Shown here: positions 46,460 through 59,400 of the stretch, piece after piece
How the letters are laid out: each line of letters begins with the position of its first letter
Numbering within the stretch: position 1 is the first letter of the stretch
NCBI GenBank assembly: GCA_907163375.1
Contig: CAJQUW010007092.1
Coordinates: 62,001-126,000 of the forward strand
Direction: 5' to 3'
Source: Prostheceraeus crozeri
Taxonomy: Eukaryota > Platyhelminthes > Polycladida > Euryleptidae
DNA: 64,000 bases
Position numbers and translations under genes: made by a program
Notes under the pieces: generated by a model
Database searches by the model: none
What the model was told of the DNA's origin: nothing
What the model saw: the letters and a program-made list of their open reading frames with translations, nothing else

Positions 46460-48070
46460 CAGGTTTGTTGAAATAGTTTTTACTTCGTTGAATCTAAAAT
46501 ATTGCATGTATTTCGACTCTTTGCCTGAAATTGATAGAAAGGAAAATTTTACACAGGTTCAAAAAATTCAATCAAACATCAATTCTTAGTGTTTCACTGC
46601 TTATTTAATTGGGTAGTATTCCAGAGGATTTTGAAAATGGCCAAAAACTCATTAACTTTCCCATTTTTCAATCTGCAGCGTAGTACCAAAGAGAAAATAA
46701 TTCAAATGTGTCATGTGAAAATAAAGCCCCAGATACAAGACATCTATGCAAATATAACTTTTCTTTACATTGCATAATGACTTTAAGAGACAATAACAAA
46801 TTCGATCCTGCATAATTTCACAAGTAAAATGGAAGGACATAGTAACATGGAACACGAATGTTGTTCCACACAGGACCTGTCAAGACTGGGAGATCCCATC
46901 TGAATTCACTGTATTTTTCTTGCGTCATCCTATCCTCCTCCACCGCGTCAAATATCAACAAACCTCAATTCATCTGACTCAGTGAAGACGTCTCACTGTT
47001 TCACCAGACATGCTTTGCAGGGAACCACTTGCGTCATATTCAAAGCAATGAACTGCTGACAGGGTTTTGAATTATCCTGATGAGAGTGAGTAATCGTCTG
47101 CAGCCGGTGTGCAATCCATTAATGTACGTTGAGCTGTAGAAAGGAAAATAGGATTAAGAATAAGTCGTTCACACCTCCATCTGTTCAAGGATATGGAAGC
47201 TTCCATAAAATTGCGTCATAGTCGAAGAGTAAAGATTTTTGAAGATCATTAATTTGCACTTGAGAGCAGAATTTCGTGTTACAAACAGAATTTATCGACT
47301 GATCATGTGTTGCGTGAGCTCTAATTTCTATAAATTTGAAATTGAATTACTAAAGCTGCATGCAATTCGACTTTAATTTTGATCACTTATCTGCTAATAA
47401 CAGCTTTCTCATAAGCGGCATTAAAGATTGATAGAGGAATCAGAAAAATTAGAGAGGTAGGATTACATGAGCGTTTAGTAATTAAATTATACTCGGTAAC
47501 TTTGAGACAGGCTGCACAGGCAGCCGGAGTCGTTGATTCTATTCGCGTCCAACCTGACACGTTCTAAATTCTATGGAAGAAATTTCATGCCGTAAATATT
47601 TGATTTTTAAAGATGAATTAAGAAAACAGCAGCTGGGGTGCTGAATTAACTTGTATAAGCCTACGCAAGATTGAAATTACAAAGTCAAAATGTGACAAAC
47701 ATAAATAATACATGCAAAACACTTTTTCGAAGCTTCGCAAAGCCTTTCAAACTGACGAGGAGGACTACTGTCTGTATAATTTTCTCTTACAATATATACA
47801 TATACGAACAAGTTGAAATTTGAAACTTCATTTGTCATATTTCGGTCGACACAAATTTTGCTGAAGATAGACAGAAAACTAATTTTTCGAGCTTCTTCAG
47901 AATAACTTGAACAATCTCATTAGGAGGCACACTTCGTCAGATAAATTGCGGCGGAGGCAATTGTTGGAAGAGCTTCCTCGTCAGCCCTGCACAGCACTGT
48001 ACAACTTCCATAACAGCATGAATATTATGAATGCTGCCATTAAGTATGTTGGTAGCTTAAATAACAGGAG
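46460..48070. other. Intergenic stretch, nothing recognised
   Basis: AT-rich, short frames only. Confidence 0.35.
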
Positions 48071-48079
48071 TGAGCAGTT

Positions 48080-48288
48080 TGCCGGTTAAGTGGCCTTGTG
48101 GTAGAGTGTTCGCTCTGCGTTCCGGATACCTGGGTTCAAACCTCGGTGGCGTCAAACCTAGAACTTTCAAAATAGGTGCACTCTGCATTCTTGCTAAACA
48201 CTCAGTACAAAAGAATGAGAGTGGATAAATGGAACTCGGCCACATGGAGGAGAGGCGCATTGCCTGATGTGCTTCCGAGTATCAACAA
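48080..48288 (+). mobile_element. tRNA-derived SINE of a second family, copy 1
   Basis: GTGGCCTTGTGGTAGAGTG (48090-48108) is an A box and GGGTTCAAACCTC (48132-48144) a good B box at normal spacing. The body that follows (GTGGCGTCAAACC, then CATTCTTGCTAAACA, then ATGTGCTTCCGAGT) is shared with 55736-55925. The 9-base flanks TGAGCAGTT (48071-48079) and TGAGCACTT (48289-48297) are a plausible target duplication with one change. The body resembles a SINE group widespread in marine invertebrates. Confidence 0.7.
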
Positions 48289-48299
48289 TGAGCACTTAC

Positions 48300-51000
48300 T
48301 TTTCTGTGAGTCTTAATTATAGTGATAATCATGTATTGAAGCAAGTGAAAGAATGACACATGGGATTAGTAATAGAACACAAAAGATAGTTTATCGATTT
48401 GTTATGAAAATAATGCGTTATGGAAGACTAGGATAATAAATAAGTCCACTGTAGAATCCTGAAGGCTATCAATTTCTGATAGAAGATATGTATAGATGCA
48501 TAGTAGTATCTCAGAAATCACTGACGATGCAAGGCTTCAATCACAGTTTTCAAGTCAAAATCGCATTGATAAAACTGCCTCAGGGAAAGCCATGTAGAAA
48601 AATTTGAGTAACATGCTTTTCTTAGCAAAATCTAAAACAAGTTTCTGTTAAAATTTTAGCCGGAAAGTCAATAGAGTTTTAACATAGGTTTTAAGTATTG
48701 CTGAGAAAGCACATGACCTTCAAATTGTATTGGAGGCTTCCTTGGGATAGTTTTGTCAAACCGGTTTCAGGACCATTTTGTAAGGAAAAACAATTTTGAA
48801 TCTTTTCATAGGATGGGGAGTGCAACTTAATCAATTTATTTCACCGTAATTAGCGTTGGATTTGACGGGAGGGAAAGTGCGGACGTTCCCCTGCACTGCC
48901 TCGTCTAATCCCTGGCACTGAAGATGCACATTCCTTCCCTGGGGGAAGAATATTTTACGGTAAAGATAAGTCTTACATTGCGTCAATCAAGTTGATTGAA
49001 CATAAATTTATATATCATTCTTGTGAATATGAACCACATTAACAGGTGTAAGCCTAATTTCCTCACGATTCTTCGCAGACTTAATTGTATAAGTATAAAT
49101 AGTGTAGCTTCTTTGTTAAGAAGAATGACGAATGGATTCGAGAGGCAGAGCTTTCTACATGGAATAATTTAAGGTAGCGAAATCATCACAAAAAGACTGG
49201 AATCCAGGATGTTATTTTGTTTCTTTCAGGGTCTTGTCAACAACAAACATATGGTATTTGTTACATTAATGCAATAAAATTCTTCTTAATTCAGAAAATC
49301 AGATTAGGCAGCTGATATTAGTTATCTGTTATTCTTTGAATATCTATACAAGTCCTATTTTTCTGATTTCATTACAATTCTAATTGCAATAAATTACAGA
49401 ATAATCCTCAACGGAATTTTTATTTGAATCTTCACATGCGTGAACCTGCCATAAATTTCTATTCACAAGGTTATCTACAGACCTTGCTTGAAGTATTATT
49501 TCACTAAATACGGGTAGCACCATATGCATACATCGGAGAGTCCTTGTCAAGAATCAAACATAACCTCCGTATTCCATTTGTACCTCAGCTGTTTACAAAA
49601 TTTTTTGCGAGCGCTCTATGTGCGAGGATGAAAGTGGTATTAAACAAAATCGAAATGATAACCTCTTCTTTTTGATCACCACTTCTCTGGCTTTGGTTGC
49701 GACCTAAAAACCTGGTCGAAATTTGCGTTTTCTGATTCCCGCTACTGCTATCAAGCTCAAATCCAACGCTGACTGTAATTAAGATCCATTTAATTGCTAT
49801 TATTCGATCGCAGCAATTAGCTTCAATTATTCGATCACAATAATAAACAAAATTGCAGCATTTTCCAACAGCAATCAATTAATTTTTGATAATATTTTTC
49901 AATAGCAGCGGCGGGGAAACTTGTGCCTGGATCAGAAATTGTGAGAAAAAGCAAACGTGCAAATGCGCCATAATGAAATGATAATTAATCTCAGAAATTA
50001 CTGAATTTATTATTCAAATTTCTAAACACAATTTCTTTTCATCTGAGGTGAATAAATTCCATTGAATTTCATTGCCAGGCGGCCCGCTTGTCTTTCTTTC
50101 TATACATTGAGCTTCATGACATGAAATTGTATTTCGTCACGTTCTTTGCACATGATCAAGTCCATATGAAAGCTAAATCCTCGCATAAATTTAGTTATTG
50201 AACCTTGTGGCAGCATTAATTGAATCATGAGATTCATGAACCTACTCTATCTCAGGTCCAATGATTTCTTTAAACAATCGAGAAACTTATGTCACGCATG
50301 CTAAATAAATATATGATGACTTCGAAATGGTGAATTGCCTTTTTTTATTTACATGCTGTAAGTTGAACTTGTCATACACAAATAAAATTCATTCTAAGAA
50401 GTCGGAAACGTTCATTCATTTTTGTTCCAGTCAGGTTGTTAAGTTTGAGATTTTCATTCCTGACGGTGAAATAAAAACAAATTTGTTTGTGGTTTTGAAT
50501 TCCTCGTCAACATTTTCAGCAGTAATTGGTCGAATAGGGTCAAAAGTATTTTTCCAGAGCAGTATCTGCGAACTTTGTATTTTCGTTGAAATTTTACAAT
50601 CACAGAGTAGACATTAAGTTAGGATTTCGCCTTCGACAAGAATCGTGCATGTTACTAAGATTAAGTTTGATGCGGAGAATTCATTACTCACGTCCAACAA
50701 CTTTGTTGAGAAATATCAAATTCATTTAAATTTAGGGCATACTACTTGACTGATACATCGTTCGGTGACTGATTGGTGATAACTGTTGAATTTGCGTGTT
50801 TGAAGAACATTTTTCTGATGAACAATCTAAATACAGGAAGTCATAATCTGAATGTTTGGATTGTAGAACTGAAATACAGCGGACCATCTGAATTTTGTCT
50901 CATTTAATGAAATTTAGTCAATTGCAGATAAATAAAAGTGAAGGTTGAAATATATTTTCATTGTTGTTCAGTGGCTCTGTAGAGGGCCCATGGTACGTTC
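48300..51000. other. Intergenic stretch, nothing recognised
   Basis: AT-rich, with frames under 100 codons on both strands and no motif. Confidence 0.35.
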
Positions 51001-51011
51001 GCTGGTGGTCA

Positions 51012-51119
51012 CTAATATTTCGTAACCTCACCAGAAGGTTCAATCACTTGTTGAATCCGGGAGAGCATACTTTTGATCATGCGGTTGATTACTTGATCTA
51101 AACTCTCCCACTGTTGCCT
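51012..51119 (-). pseudogene. Tc1-like transposase C-terminal fragment
   Basis: 36 uninterrupted codons on the minus strand read W-E-S-L-D-Q, I-N-R-M-I-K-S-M-L-S-R-I-Q-Q-V-I, and G-E-V-T-K-Y-stop. This is the standard end of Tc1-like transposases (W-x-x-L ... I-N-x-L-I-x-S-M-P-R-R-x-x-x-V-I-x-A-x-G-G-x-T-x-Y). Upstream coding is missing: the sequence before codon 1 does not continue the protein, so the element is truncated at about 51120. It is not from the same family as the 30853-32514 copy, whose C-terminus differs. Confidence 0.65.
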
Positions 51120-51124
51120 TTAAT

Positions 51125-52200
51125 GTAATAATTGAGGTGTATGGAACATTGAAAATAAAAAAATCATTTCTTTATTTTATTAGATGTCTTTTAGCAAATT
51201 TGTCAAAAGTTTGTCAGCTTTGTCCTCCAGATCAGGAATATGAAATCAGGTTATAGATATTTGAAGACATTCCTGAAAATGTTAAAATATATCAATTTCG
51301 CTTATCTCACTACTACTGATGACGTGCATCAGGTTTACAACAAAAAGGTTAAAACTTTCTCTGCGCTCTATCAGATATCGCGAAGACTGCACTCTAATTA
51401 GATACCTATTGCATGTTTTCATCTGTAAGACATGGAAATTGTTTAGAAGAGCTTCTTGCTGAAGATATATATTTGACATTTATAGGTTTTACAATACAAT
51501 GATCATCCTAAAATTTAGAGCAGAAAATCATAAATTGGATATTGTTACAGGAAGTTATAATAACAGATTGAAGAATGAAGAGCATCTCAGTGAGCTATGT
51601 AATGATTCAAAGTAGAAATTTTTTATTACTTTATGATTGAATGCATATAAGAAATGTGACAGAAAATAGCAACAGTGTTACAAGTGACAGTACAACTGAA
51701 TTTCATGAATTAGTGCATAATCTGACTCCAAAAAATATAAAACCCATCGTGAAGTTTCCTCAGAATGCAAACAACATGCGCTTGATCTCCAAAGAAAATA
51801 ACCAATAAACATCCAAAAATGGATCAGCAGTTCATTCCCTTAATTCAAATTGCTTTTTTGTTGACCACACGCACTTTTCTTCATGATGTGTGCGTGCTTA
51901 GTGTTCAGTGTGTTCATATGTGTTCCAATTGAGTGTTCTTCCATTGTTCTCAAAATTTTTGGAATCAAGCATTTATTGACTTATTGACTTGCAATAGGTC
52001 TACCTGTCGAATATGCAAAAAATGCAATGATAACTGATGCATAAACATAAAATGCAGCATCTGAAGTTCCTCAAGGAGCGAGTTAGACCAGCTTCGGTAC
52101 ATATGTAGCATCCCTCTCCCATGCTTTGACAAATGCATAAGTTTTTAAGTTAACGGAAGGATTTTTCATCCTCTTTTTTGCTGTTCCGATGAAGCGAATC
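51125..52200. other. Intergenic stretch, nothing recognised
   Basis: No supported feature. Confidence 0.35.
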
Positions 52201-52214
52201 ATGTGATACCAATA

Positions 52215-52400
52215 AAATGGAATGAAATAAACGGCAGATCAAATCAACACGCAAAATATGTGCGGCTGGTAGGATTCGATCCTACAAGAACCAGGTTAAC
52301 TAGATCTGCACTCCACCAACTGAACTACAAGTCGCTTACATTCGAGTATACCGATTGGCAGGCTCAAACCCTCACAACCATACATCGGTTGTCACAGCAA
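52215..52400 (-). mobile_element. tRNA-Thr-derived SINE, copy 2
   Basis: The complement of 52261-52334 is a tRNA-like head with GTAGTTCAGTTGG, an anticodon loop CTAGTTA (AGT) and T-arm GTAGG-ATCGAAT-CCTAC. Flanking matches to 36015-36195 on both sides (AAATAAACGGCAGATCAAAT; GATTGGCAG) show that the two are copies of one SINE, both on the minus strand. The acceptor stem is worn. Not a functional tRNA gene. Confidence 0.65.
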
Positions 52401-52409
52401 TTATAGGCT

Positions 52410-55400
52410 ATTCAATGAATAACTGTTTCGTCACTATTGTGACCGCCGACATTAAGGCAAGTAGCGGGGATCAATTGTCCACCGAAGCATCTTAAACCAT
52501 GTCGTAAATGCAATTGAGAATGTAAGTGAAACTAATATAATATTTTGAATTGGTTTGACAAGGTTGGCTTGAAATTGAACTGTGAAAATCTTTTGCCAAT
52601 TTTCAGGAAAAGCAGCTCACCGATTCTGCGAACTATTATTTCACAAGTTGAAGAGCTTGCCATTCTTAGCATCACTTTCCATATTGAAATCGCAACGAAG
52701 ATAGCAGGTCATTTCAATCAATTAAAATTGATCATTAATCTTTTCAACATAACTTTGAACCCGAGTTTTTTTACAAGATTGTCATCCCTTGCTTTGGAAG
52801 CATTCACACATTTGCTTATCTTGTTATGCAATACATATTGTGATTTGCTTATACATTATCATCTAGATGACTTGCAAATGCTACTACTTATTTCATGGTT
52901 TTCATTCGATAACCAATAGACTAAATGTTTTTTCTATTGCATTCTCATTCTTTTATTTGGAGAATGCTACTGTTTTGTGTCGTCATTGACTTCATGTTGT
53001 TTCATGTCATTGTCCCTTCATGTTGTCTCGTGGGTCCATAACAAAATTGTTTCTTGATGAAGATGAATGCTATGCAATGCGAAAGCGAATCCAACAAGCT
53101 GTCTGTTAGGGTCAATTTACCAACAGAACTCAGGCAGACGTTCGATTCCTTTCTCATGTACTGATATACATGTATGTTCTACCCGACTGCGAAATTGGTG
53201 AACTTTTAATGAAGTCATCATGAGCTTCCTCTCTAATGACTTTTAGTTTTTCTTCTAATTAAAAAATGTTATTTATTCTATCTTAATTAAGTATTAGATA
53301 CGTCCGAGGCTCACACTGGCAGCTATATTGCACTTCCATATTTATCCAACTTTTGAATTTTGAACTACATGTCCATTTACTGTGCGCACAGACGAAAACA
53401 GAGTCAGATGACATTGAAGCCAAGTGTACCGTCATCGAATGCTTCCTCTTCAGTCTCCAAATGGATTTCTTTCCATTATAATGGCGCAGATTAACATAAA
53501 ACCATAGTTAATTTTGCATATTGTTTTTCTCCGCATTAAATGTACTTCTATCAATCATCCCATCAGTTTTCTGCCACGGATACACTTCATCCGATTTAAC
53601 GCCTCTTTTCCTTCCAATATCAAAAGGAAACTCCTCCAAACGTTCAAAATTGGATTCGTGCACCGCAAATGTCTATAAATCTCCTCATTTTGTCTGGTGA
53701 CTAAGATGCACTATAATTATCCAAACGTCCTTCACTTGAATGGTACATTAGCAGAAATATCTTCCGGAATCATAACTCTTCAATTTGTCCATTATTTCAA
53801 ATGGTGCAGGGTTTGAACAACAAAGCAAATGATTAGCTGTAATTGACGATGTGTTTGTTTTCCGATGATGGCGAGGATGGATTGACGATTGTATTGGCAA
53901 AGAGCCGACAATCCTTATCTTTGCATAATCAAGGAACTGTTTGGTGAAAATCCGCACAGATTTTTTGCCAAATGACCTAATAGAGGTGAGCATGCTGATA
54001 ATCATCAATTCAGGCATGAGTCATGAGGTGTTGAGGTCAATGATGGTTCATATGAGAAAACTTCAGTGTTTTATCCGACAACCAATATTTTGTGCAGTCG
54101 TCAGATTCAAACTGTGCAGAGATTTACCCACGTGCACCAACTAACTAAAAGTGGTTGAAAACACCCGCTTAGTTGATGACTTCGGATCTTTTCCAGATAA
54201 GCCTCGCCAGAAAAATAACCCCCGCCACTCAAAAGAGATTATGAAAGAAAGGATATGAAACTTGTACTTCTAGTTTTTATTGAGGAGGGTGAAAAACATA
54301 TTTGCATGAAAAGGTCCGTATTTCGCGACCTCTGCCTCCAAACGAAATCACACAAGAAGCTGTCCACTAAAGATCGGTGTGCGCCGCATTGACGCCTATT
54401 CTGCATCTTGTTGACGTGCCAGAAAGATTGGATGGTTTGTGTGTGAGCTTCGGTCGTTGAACCAACAAAGTTTTCCGTATGATTAACCGAGAAAAGAAGG
54501 TCAAGGTCTGAATAAAAGATCAGAAATATGTCAAGGTTGTGTGCGTGTATTAAATTGGAGATGGTAAAAGTGGCGGCACTTAAGCATCTTTAGCTTTAGT
54601 GGCGGGGATTTTCTGGAAAAGTTCCATCACTCTTTCTATGTCCCTCTGAATTTTTCTGATAGAGTTACAGCCGAAAATCAGCTACTTGAGCCATTTGTAT
54701 AGCTCATACTTTAGTGCAAACTGGTTCTCTCCAAGCAGCTCAGCCTTTGATTGTCTCTCCACTACGACGTAAAAAATCTTTCCTGATGTCTTCTACAATC
54801 TCTTTTACACGTCCATCGATTGTTCTTCATCCCTGCCACATGACATGCACGTCGATTTTTTGTTTGTTAGTATTTTCTGCATCTTCGTGATTCCTTTGAG
54901 ATGACAACAAATTTCATGTACCGTTTCTTTCATGTTTTGGTCAGAGGTGCAACCGGTAGGAAGGGATCCATACCGATGAGCTGACGTGAACGGCACCGGT
55001 CGAGTTTACTTCAATGTATTCAGCTCCTAATTCAGCAGAAAACGCACCAAAGTCCTGTCATCGTTTCTATCACATTCTTTCTTTTTTCTAAAACAAGCGG
55101 AGGATTGGCAATAATCATGAGGGATAGATATTTTCTCGTATGCGAGTACAATCATTCAATCACGATCCTTAGCTTGCCGCTATCACCAATAAAGTTGGGT
55201 TGATTCTCTTCAAACCTGTAAATAGAAAGTTTATTGCTTAACTGAGAAAGCTAAAACCGGTTAAGTTGCGGCATCGGCTTGAGTCGATTTGAGACAAAAT
55301 CAAGTCGGTTGTTTTCGGCTAAGTTTTCTAGGTTAGCACACGTTTCTATCGGTAGCATAGTGGGATTGCTCGTAGCTACATTTTCTCTACCTGCATCCCT

Positions 55401-55600
55401 TGCAGAGGGACTAATATCCAGGCTGATGAAAAATGCAGATAGGCCTACACAATATTACATGCAAGCTTCCATCAATCAATGAGTATTAACTTTCTCACTC
55501 ATAGCACGGTTTATTTCGCTATTTGGATGGTTTCAGTCAAGAACAATTTACATTCTGATAATGCCCGCGAAAATCTTGAGAAGCAAATATGTCAGCGCTT
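52410..55600. other. Intergenic stretch, no gene recognised
   Basis: The longest frame (52545-52919, 124 codons) is leucine- and isoleucine-rich, follows base composition and shows no motif. Frames at 53748-54144 and 54805-54996 likewise show none. Confidence 0.35.
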
Positions 55601-55605
55601 AGGCC

Positions 55606-55734
55606 TTAGCAAAGGGCTTGCACAGAGACGCGCGGGACGCCGCACCGTCCAGTGTGAACAGCCTCATAGGTTTATCATGGCTCTGAAAATTTTAAACGGG
55701 CAAGGAAGCGCCGCGTCCAGTTTGAATGGATCTC
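55606..55734. mobile_element. PIF/Harbinger-like MITE, partial copy 2
   Basis: CACAGAGACGCGCGGG at 55621 and GATAAACCTATG in the complement near 55665 match the interior of the 37389-37589 element. The right end TTTGAATGGATCT resembles that element's right terminus. The left terminus is missing. A SINE body begins directly at the right edge. Confidence 0.5.
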
Positions 55735-55735
55735 A

Positions 55736-55925
55736 AGAGTGTTCGCTCTGCGTCCGGGAGACCTCAGTTCAAACATTGGTCGGGTCAAACCTGCGACATT
55801 ATAATAAGTACACCTTACATTCTTGATAAACATTTATTGCTAAAATACTGAGAGTGGGATAAATAACAACTTGCCACATGAAAGAAAGGCTCCGTGCCGA
55901 ATATGCTTCCGAGTAAAGACAAAGT
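55736..55925 (+). mobile_element. tRNA-derived SINE of the second family, copy 2
   Basis: From GAGTGTTCGCTCTGCGTCC onward it follows the 48080-48288 SINE through the B box region (CAGTTCAAACATT, decayed), GGTCGGGTCAAACC, ACATTCTTGATAAACA and ATGCTTCCGAGTA. The first 15-20 bases of the SINE, including part of the A box, are missing where it meets the PIF-like MITE. Confidence 0.6.
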
Positions 55926-55929
55926 TTAT

Positions 55930-57580
55930 TCAATTTATTTACATCTTTTAGATCTGTTGCATAGAAATTTCATTGACATATTGCATGCTTCATGAAAATT
56001 CAAGGATACAATTTAATTATTTTGTAGGCCAATAGCGTATTTAACGAATTATTTTGTTTTAATTATGGCTCGTCATCAACGCTTTAGTCACGCATCCCAA
56101 CAAGAACAACTCATTTGTGAATTTACTCATTGATTTTGGCCAATTGACCTAATAGGGTTAAGCCATGAGTCATTCGGAGTTCGAGGTTAACTTTGGCAGT
56201 ATTTCAATTCAGTCTTATCCTTAGTGAGAAATCAGTTTGCGTCTCCTCTGTAAGAGTGTGAAGTGACAAAAAACAAAGGACTAAGACAATAGATAATCTG
56301 GGAAAGTCACGTTCTACCTTAGGTGACCAACACCAACCACAATCACATTATTATTTGTCGATTGAAAACTTAGCATTAAAAGAGATGAAGTTGTAGTTGT
56401 TACTTTGCTGACTAAACTAATTTGACAATCATCGGCTAAGAGTCATTATTATGATTATTATCGTCAGAAACCAATGCGCACGCCTACAATAGTCCATGTC
56501 AGCAATGACGCCAACATGAACGTTGTACATGCAGAATTATTGATGGCAAATACATTGAAAGTCAATTATTTAAAGCATCACAACACATCGGGACAAACAA
56601 TGACCATTGTGGGAAAATTGGATATGAGACGTGAATGATATAATGAAAATATTGTTCATAATATCCCCTGTCACTTGTTCCGGAAATTAAGTAGCGACAA
56701 GATGAGCAGTACTCATTGAATTTGATGACAATGATTGTTTCCCTTGGAGATTAGGAAGTCCAACTTGTCCTTTGCCTTATCGTGCGACCGTTGTACGTGT
56801 ACCTGTTCTTTATCTCATCATGCAATATTCATCATGTGCTGGATGGACTGTCAATCAGCAATCTTGGTGGTTTAGATGAATTTCACCTCAAATTATTCAA
56901 GGAATGTGAGTCATTGAAAGAATTTCATCTATAATTAAAAATATCCATGGGAAGAACGGAATTCTCGAGAACAGCAGCAAAGCGCAGAATGTACGCTTGA
57001 ATCAGTATTGTAATGTACGATGCTCTTTATCAAAGAAATCTGAATTTATGATATCAAAAGATCAGTACTGACATAAATTTTTGCTACAATAATTATTAGT
57101 ATTTGGTTCACATGAAATGCAAAAAATGTTTAATTACAACATTCTTAAGGTTCTATACCAGAGGGATTTAGATCTAGCGAGTGAAATGATGCAGGGATTT
57201 CTGCAAGGGTCGCGTCGGTCCCGAAAGTACTTTTGTGCAAAGTTCGCATTTTGTTTTGTTGCGCATTCTTTAATTAGATTCATTTTCATTCTATAGAAAT
57301 CGAGAATACAAGAAAGATTCTGTGTAGAGGTAATAGTTATTTACGCAATTAGTACATGATTGCTTCTTTATAGCATTTTAAAGAATATCTAATTGACCAT
57401 GGCATTGCTGAGACATATCTAAAAAAGTTTTTGACTTTTGCAATTTTCCTGATACCCGGCAGACTTGACTGCGTAGAATTCTATATCATGCTCATAGACA
57501 TCTGTGATGGTTTCAAAATTATGTCCCATAAAAACCAAGACAATTTGACCAATTCAATTTTACCTCATTGTAGATGGTCA
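55930..57580. other. Intergenic stretch, nothing recognised
   Basis: AT-rich, without motif-bearing frames. Confidence 0.35.
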
Positions 57581-57585
57581 ATCAG

Positions 57586-58131
57586 CTATTCTTTAACACG
57601 GTAAAAGGATGTCCTAGAAATTTGTAACTCATAAATTTCTCGATATAAGTCTGCGACCTTGAGATTTTGACTGAATTCTATATCTCTGTATTTCTGGTTG
57701 TGCGTGCTCACGTAAATACCGCATACCAAAGTTGCACGCACATTTTTTACATAACAAACTTCTGTGAGAGTGCTATAACTACCCAGATGTGAAATTTTCT
57801 CTATCACCGCAGATAAAGGCTCAAGAAGTTCATCCTTTGGTAAATTTTTGGTCATGCATGAATCATTCATCCTGAACCCCGAAAGCTCAACCCCTGGAGT
57901 ACTTGCGGAAACGCGCATGGGTAGTGATTAAAAGTATCTGATAAAATAGTTTGGCCTTATAAGCACATCTAAGCATGTATTACACAGTACTTTCATGTCA
58001 AATAGCGCTTCCAGTTGTTGTAGACAATTACTACTTGGTCCGCAAAAGTGTAGCATAAGACAGCGTTTCCAGCCAAGATGACGAGGTTTGTGGGAAGCTC
58101 CGGTTTGAGATGAAGAGCTCATTCGAATCTG
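57586..58131 (-). CDS. Unidentified candidate gene, one or two exons
   Basis: On the minus strand a frame opens at ATG 58122 and runs 64 codons to a TAA at about 57928. The same frame then continues for 110 codons (57918-57586) to a second stop, so about 178 codons carry a single internal stop. Just upstream of the ATG the minus strand reads TTGTTGCTTTCTTTCAG, a strong splice acceptor, giving an exon start near 58131. A short intron removing the TAA is possible (GT at about 57983, AG near 57887) but not proven. The product (S-S-S-S-Q-T-G-A-S-H near the start; S-T-L-T-E-V-C-Y-V-K-N later) is not recognised. It could be a host gene part, a decaying gene, or a chance frame. Confidence 0.3.
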
Positions 58132-58139
58132 AAAGAAAG

Positions 58140-59200
58140 CAACAAGCAGATAAGCGAATGATACAAATCGATGATGAAGACGGTGTCATTCAGTACATTC
58201 CGAGAACATATTATGTCTGTCAGTTGACCGACAGTGCTAGAACTTGTGGTCAAATACTATATTAAATGCGAATTCATCAATTTTCCATTCATCCATTTGG
58301 AATTGTTAGTTTCGTTGATGCTGACACAAATTTCGTCTTTGGCTTACAGTACATTCCAGCCTCGTTATAACAGATGACAACAAATACCTCACATAACAAT
58401 GTGCAGGGAAGAAATATATTTGTTTTGGGAATAAGTTTGATGATTTATTACTTGACAATCCCATAACATCTTTTGCTGTCAAGACCCGTATACATAATTG
58501 TGAAAATGATTGTCTTATGAAATATATTAGCAGCTTAAAGGTTGCAAAATGTGATAAAGAAAAGTGTAAAATCAACAAAACGGAAAGGTCATGAAGGTTA
58601 TATATTTTGCGTGAATGACAACTACTAAGTCTATCCAAGACACGAACACACATCGAGTCCCCAACTAGCCACAGGAAATAGTTGATTGGAAGAAATACTG
58701 TTAATTGCTTTGCCGATCAATAAATTTTAATTGGTAACTTGAGCAATCAATAAGTTGAAATGGTTGCAAATAAATGCCGACTATTTGCTTATATCACAAA
58801 TAGGTTAGAACACAGAGCTGTTGCTTGAGTACATTTGTAAGACTGCACGAAGTACACAAGCTGATATTGATTTTAATCTGCATTTATCTCCATGCCATCA
58901 GGCCTGTTGACAACAACACTAATGTAATCTCAATGATGCACATCTGAAGGAGATTGGGGCACAGCCGCATGCGTGAAAAGGTTGATAGTGGAAAGTTTAT
59001 GCTTTAAGACGGGGTGTATTGCATCAAATATGCATGATGCTTCTCATAATTTCAGAGGTTTATGCTCCCGATCATTACTTTCATAGGATTCCCAAAATTT
59101 CAATGAAAAGTAAAGTCTCTGGGAATCAGAACTTCTAGTTTTATTTAGCCAAAATGTATTTTCATTAAACAGCATTTTTCTGAAGTATTCTCTATCACTT
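58140..59200. other. Intergenic stretch, nothing recognised
   Basis: Possibly upstream intron of the candidate gene at 57586-58131. No motif of its own. Confidence 0.3.
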
Positions 59201-59207
59201 GAGGAAG

Positions 59208-59400
59208 AAATGTGCACTAAGGCTAATGGTGATTGAAATGAAGATGCTAAGGCGATGACAAGGTTTAACTCTCCGGGACCGAGTCAAGAATGAAGAGATC
59301 CGGTACAAGATAAGAGCCCTAATCATCGCCAAGCTAATGGAGTTAAAGCGGCTTGCATGGTAGGGGCATGTCAGTGAAGATCGAACGACCATATAACCTA
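59208..59400 (+). pseudogene. LINE reverse transcriptase C-terminal remnant
   Basis: The frame reads M-K-M-L-R-R-stop-Q-G-L-T-L-R-D-R-V-K-N-E-E-I-R, then K-L-M-E-L-K-R-L-A-W-stop-G-H-V. It fits the tail of RTE/Jockey-like LINE proteins (M-x-M-L-R-x-x-x-G-V-T-x-x-D-x-x-R-N-x-x-I-R ... K-x-x-x-x-R-L-x-W-x-G-H-V). Two in-frame stops (59250-59252 and 59358-59360) and loss of similarity after G-H-V show a decayed copy. No upstream catalytic part is visible. Confidence 0.6.

Noticed and set aside
52545-52919. 124-codon open frame as a host gene
   Set aside because: Leu/Ile/Ser-rich sequence expected from AT-rich DNA; no motif, no splice or start context.
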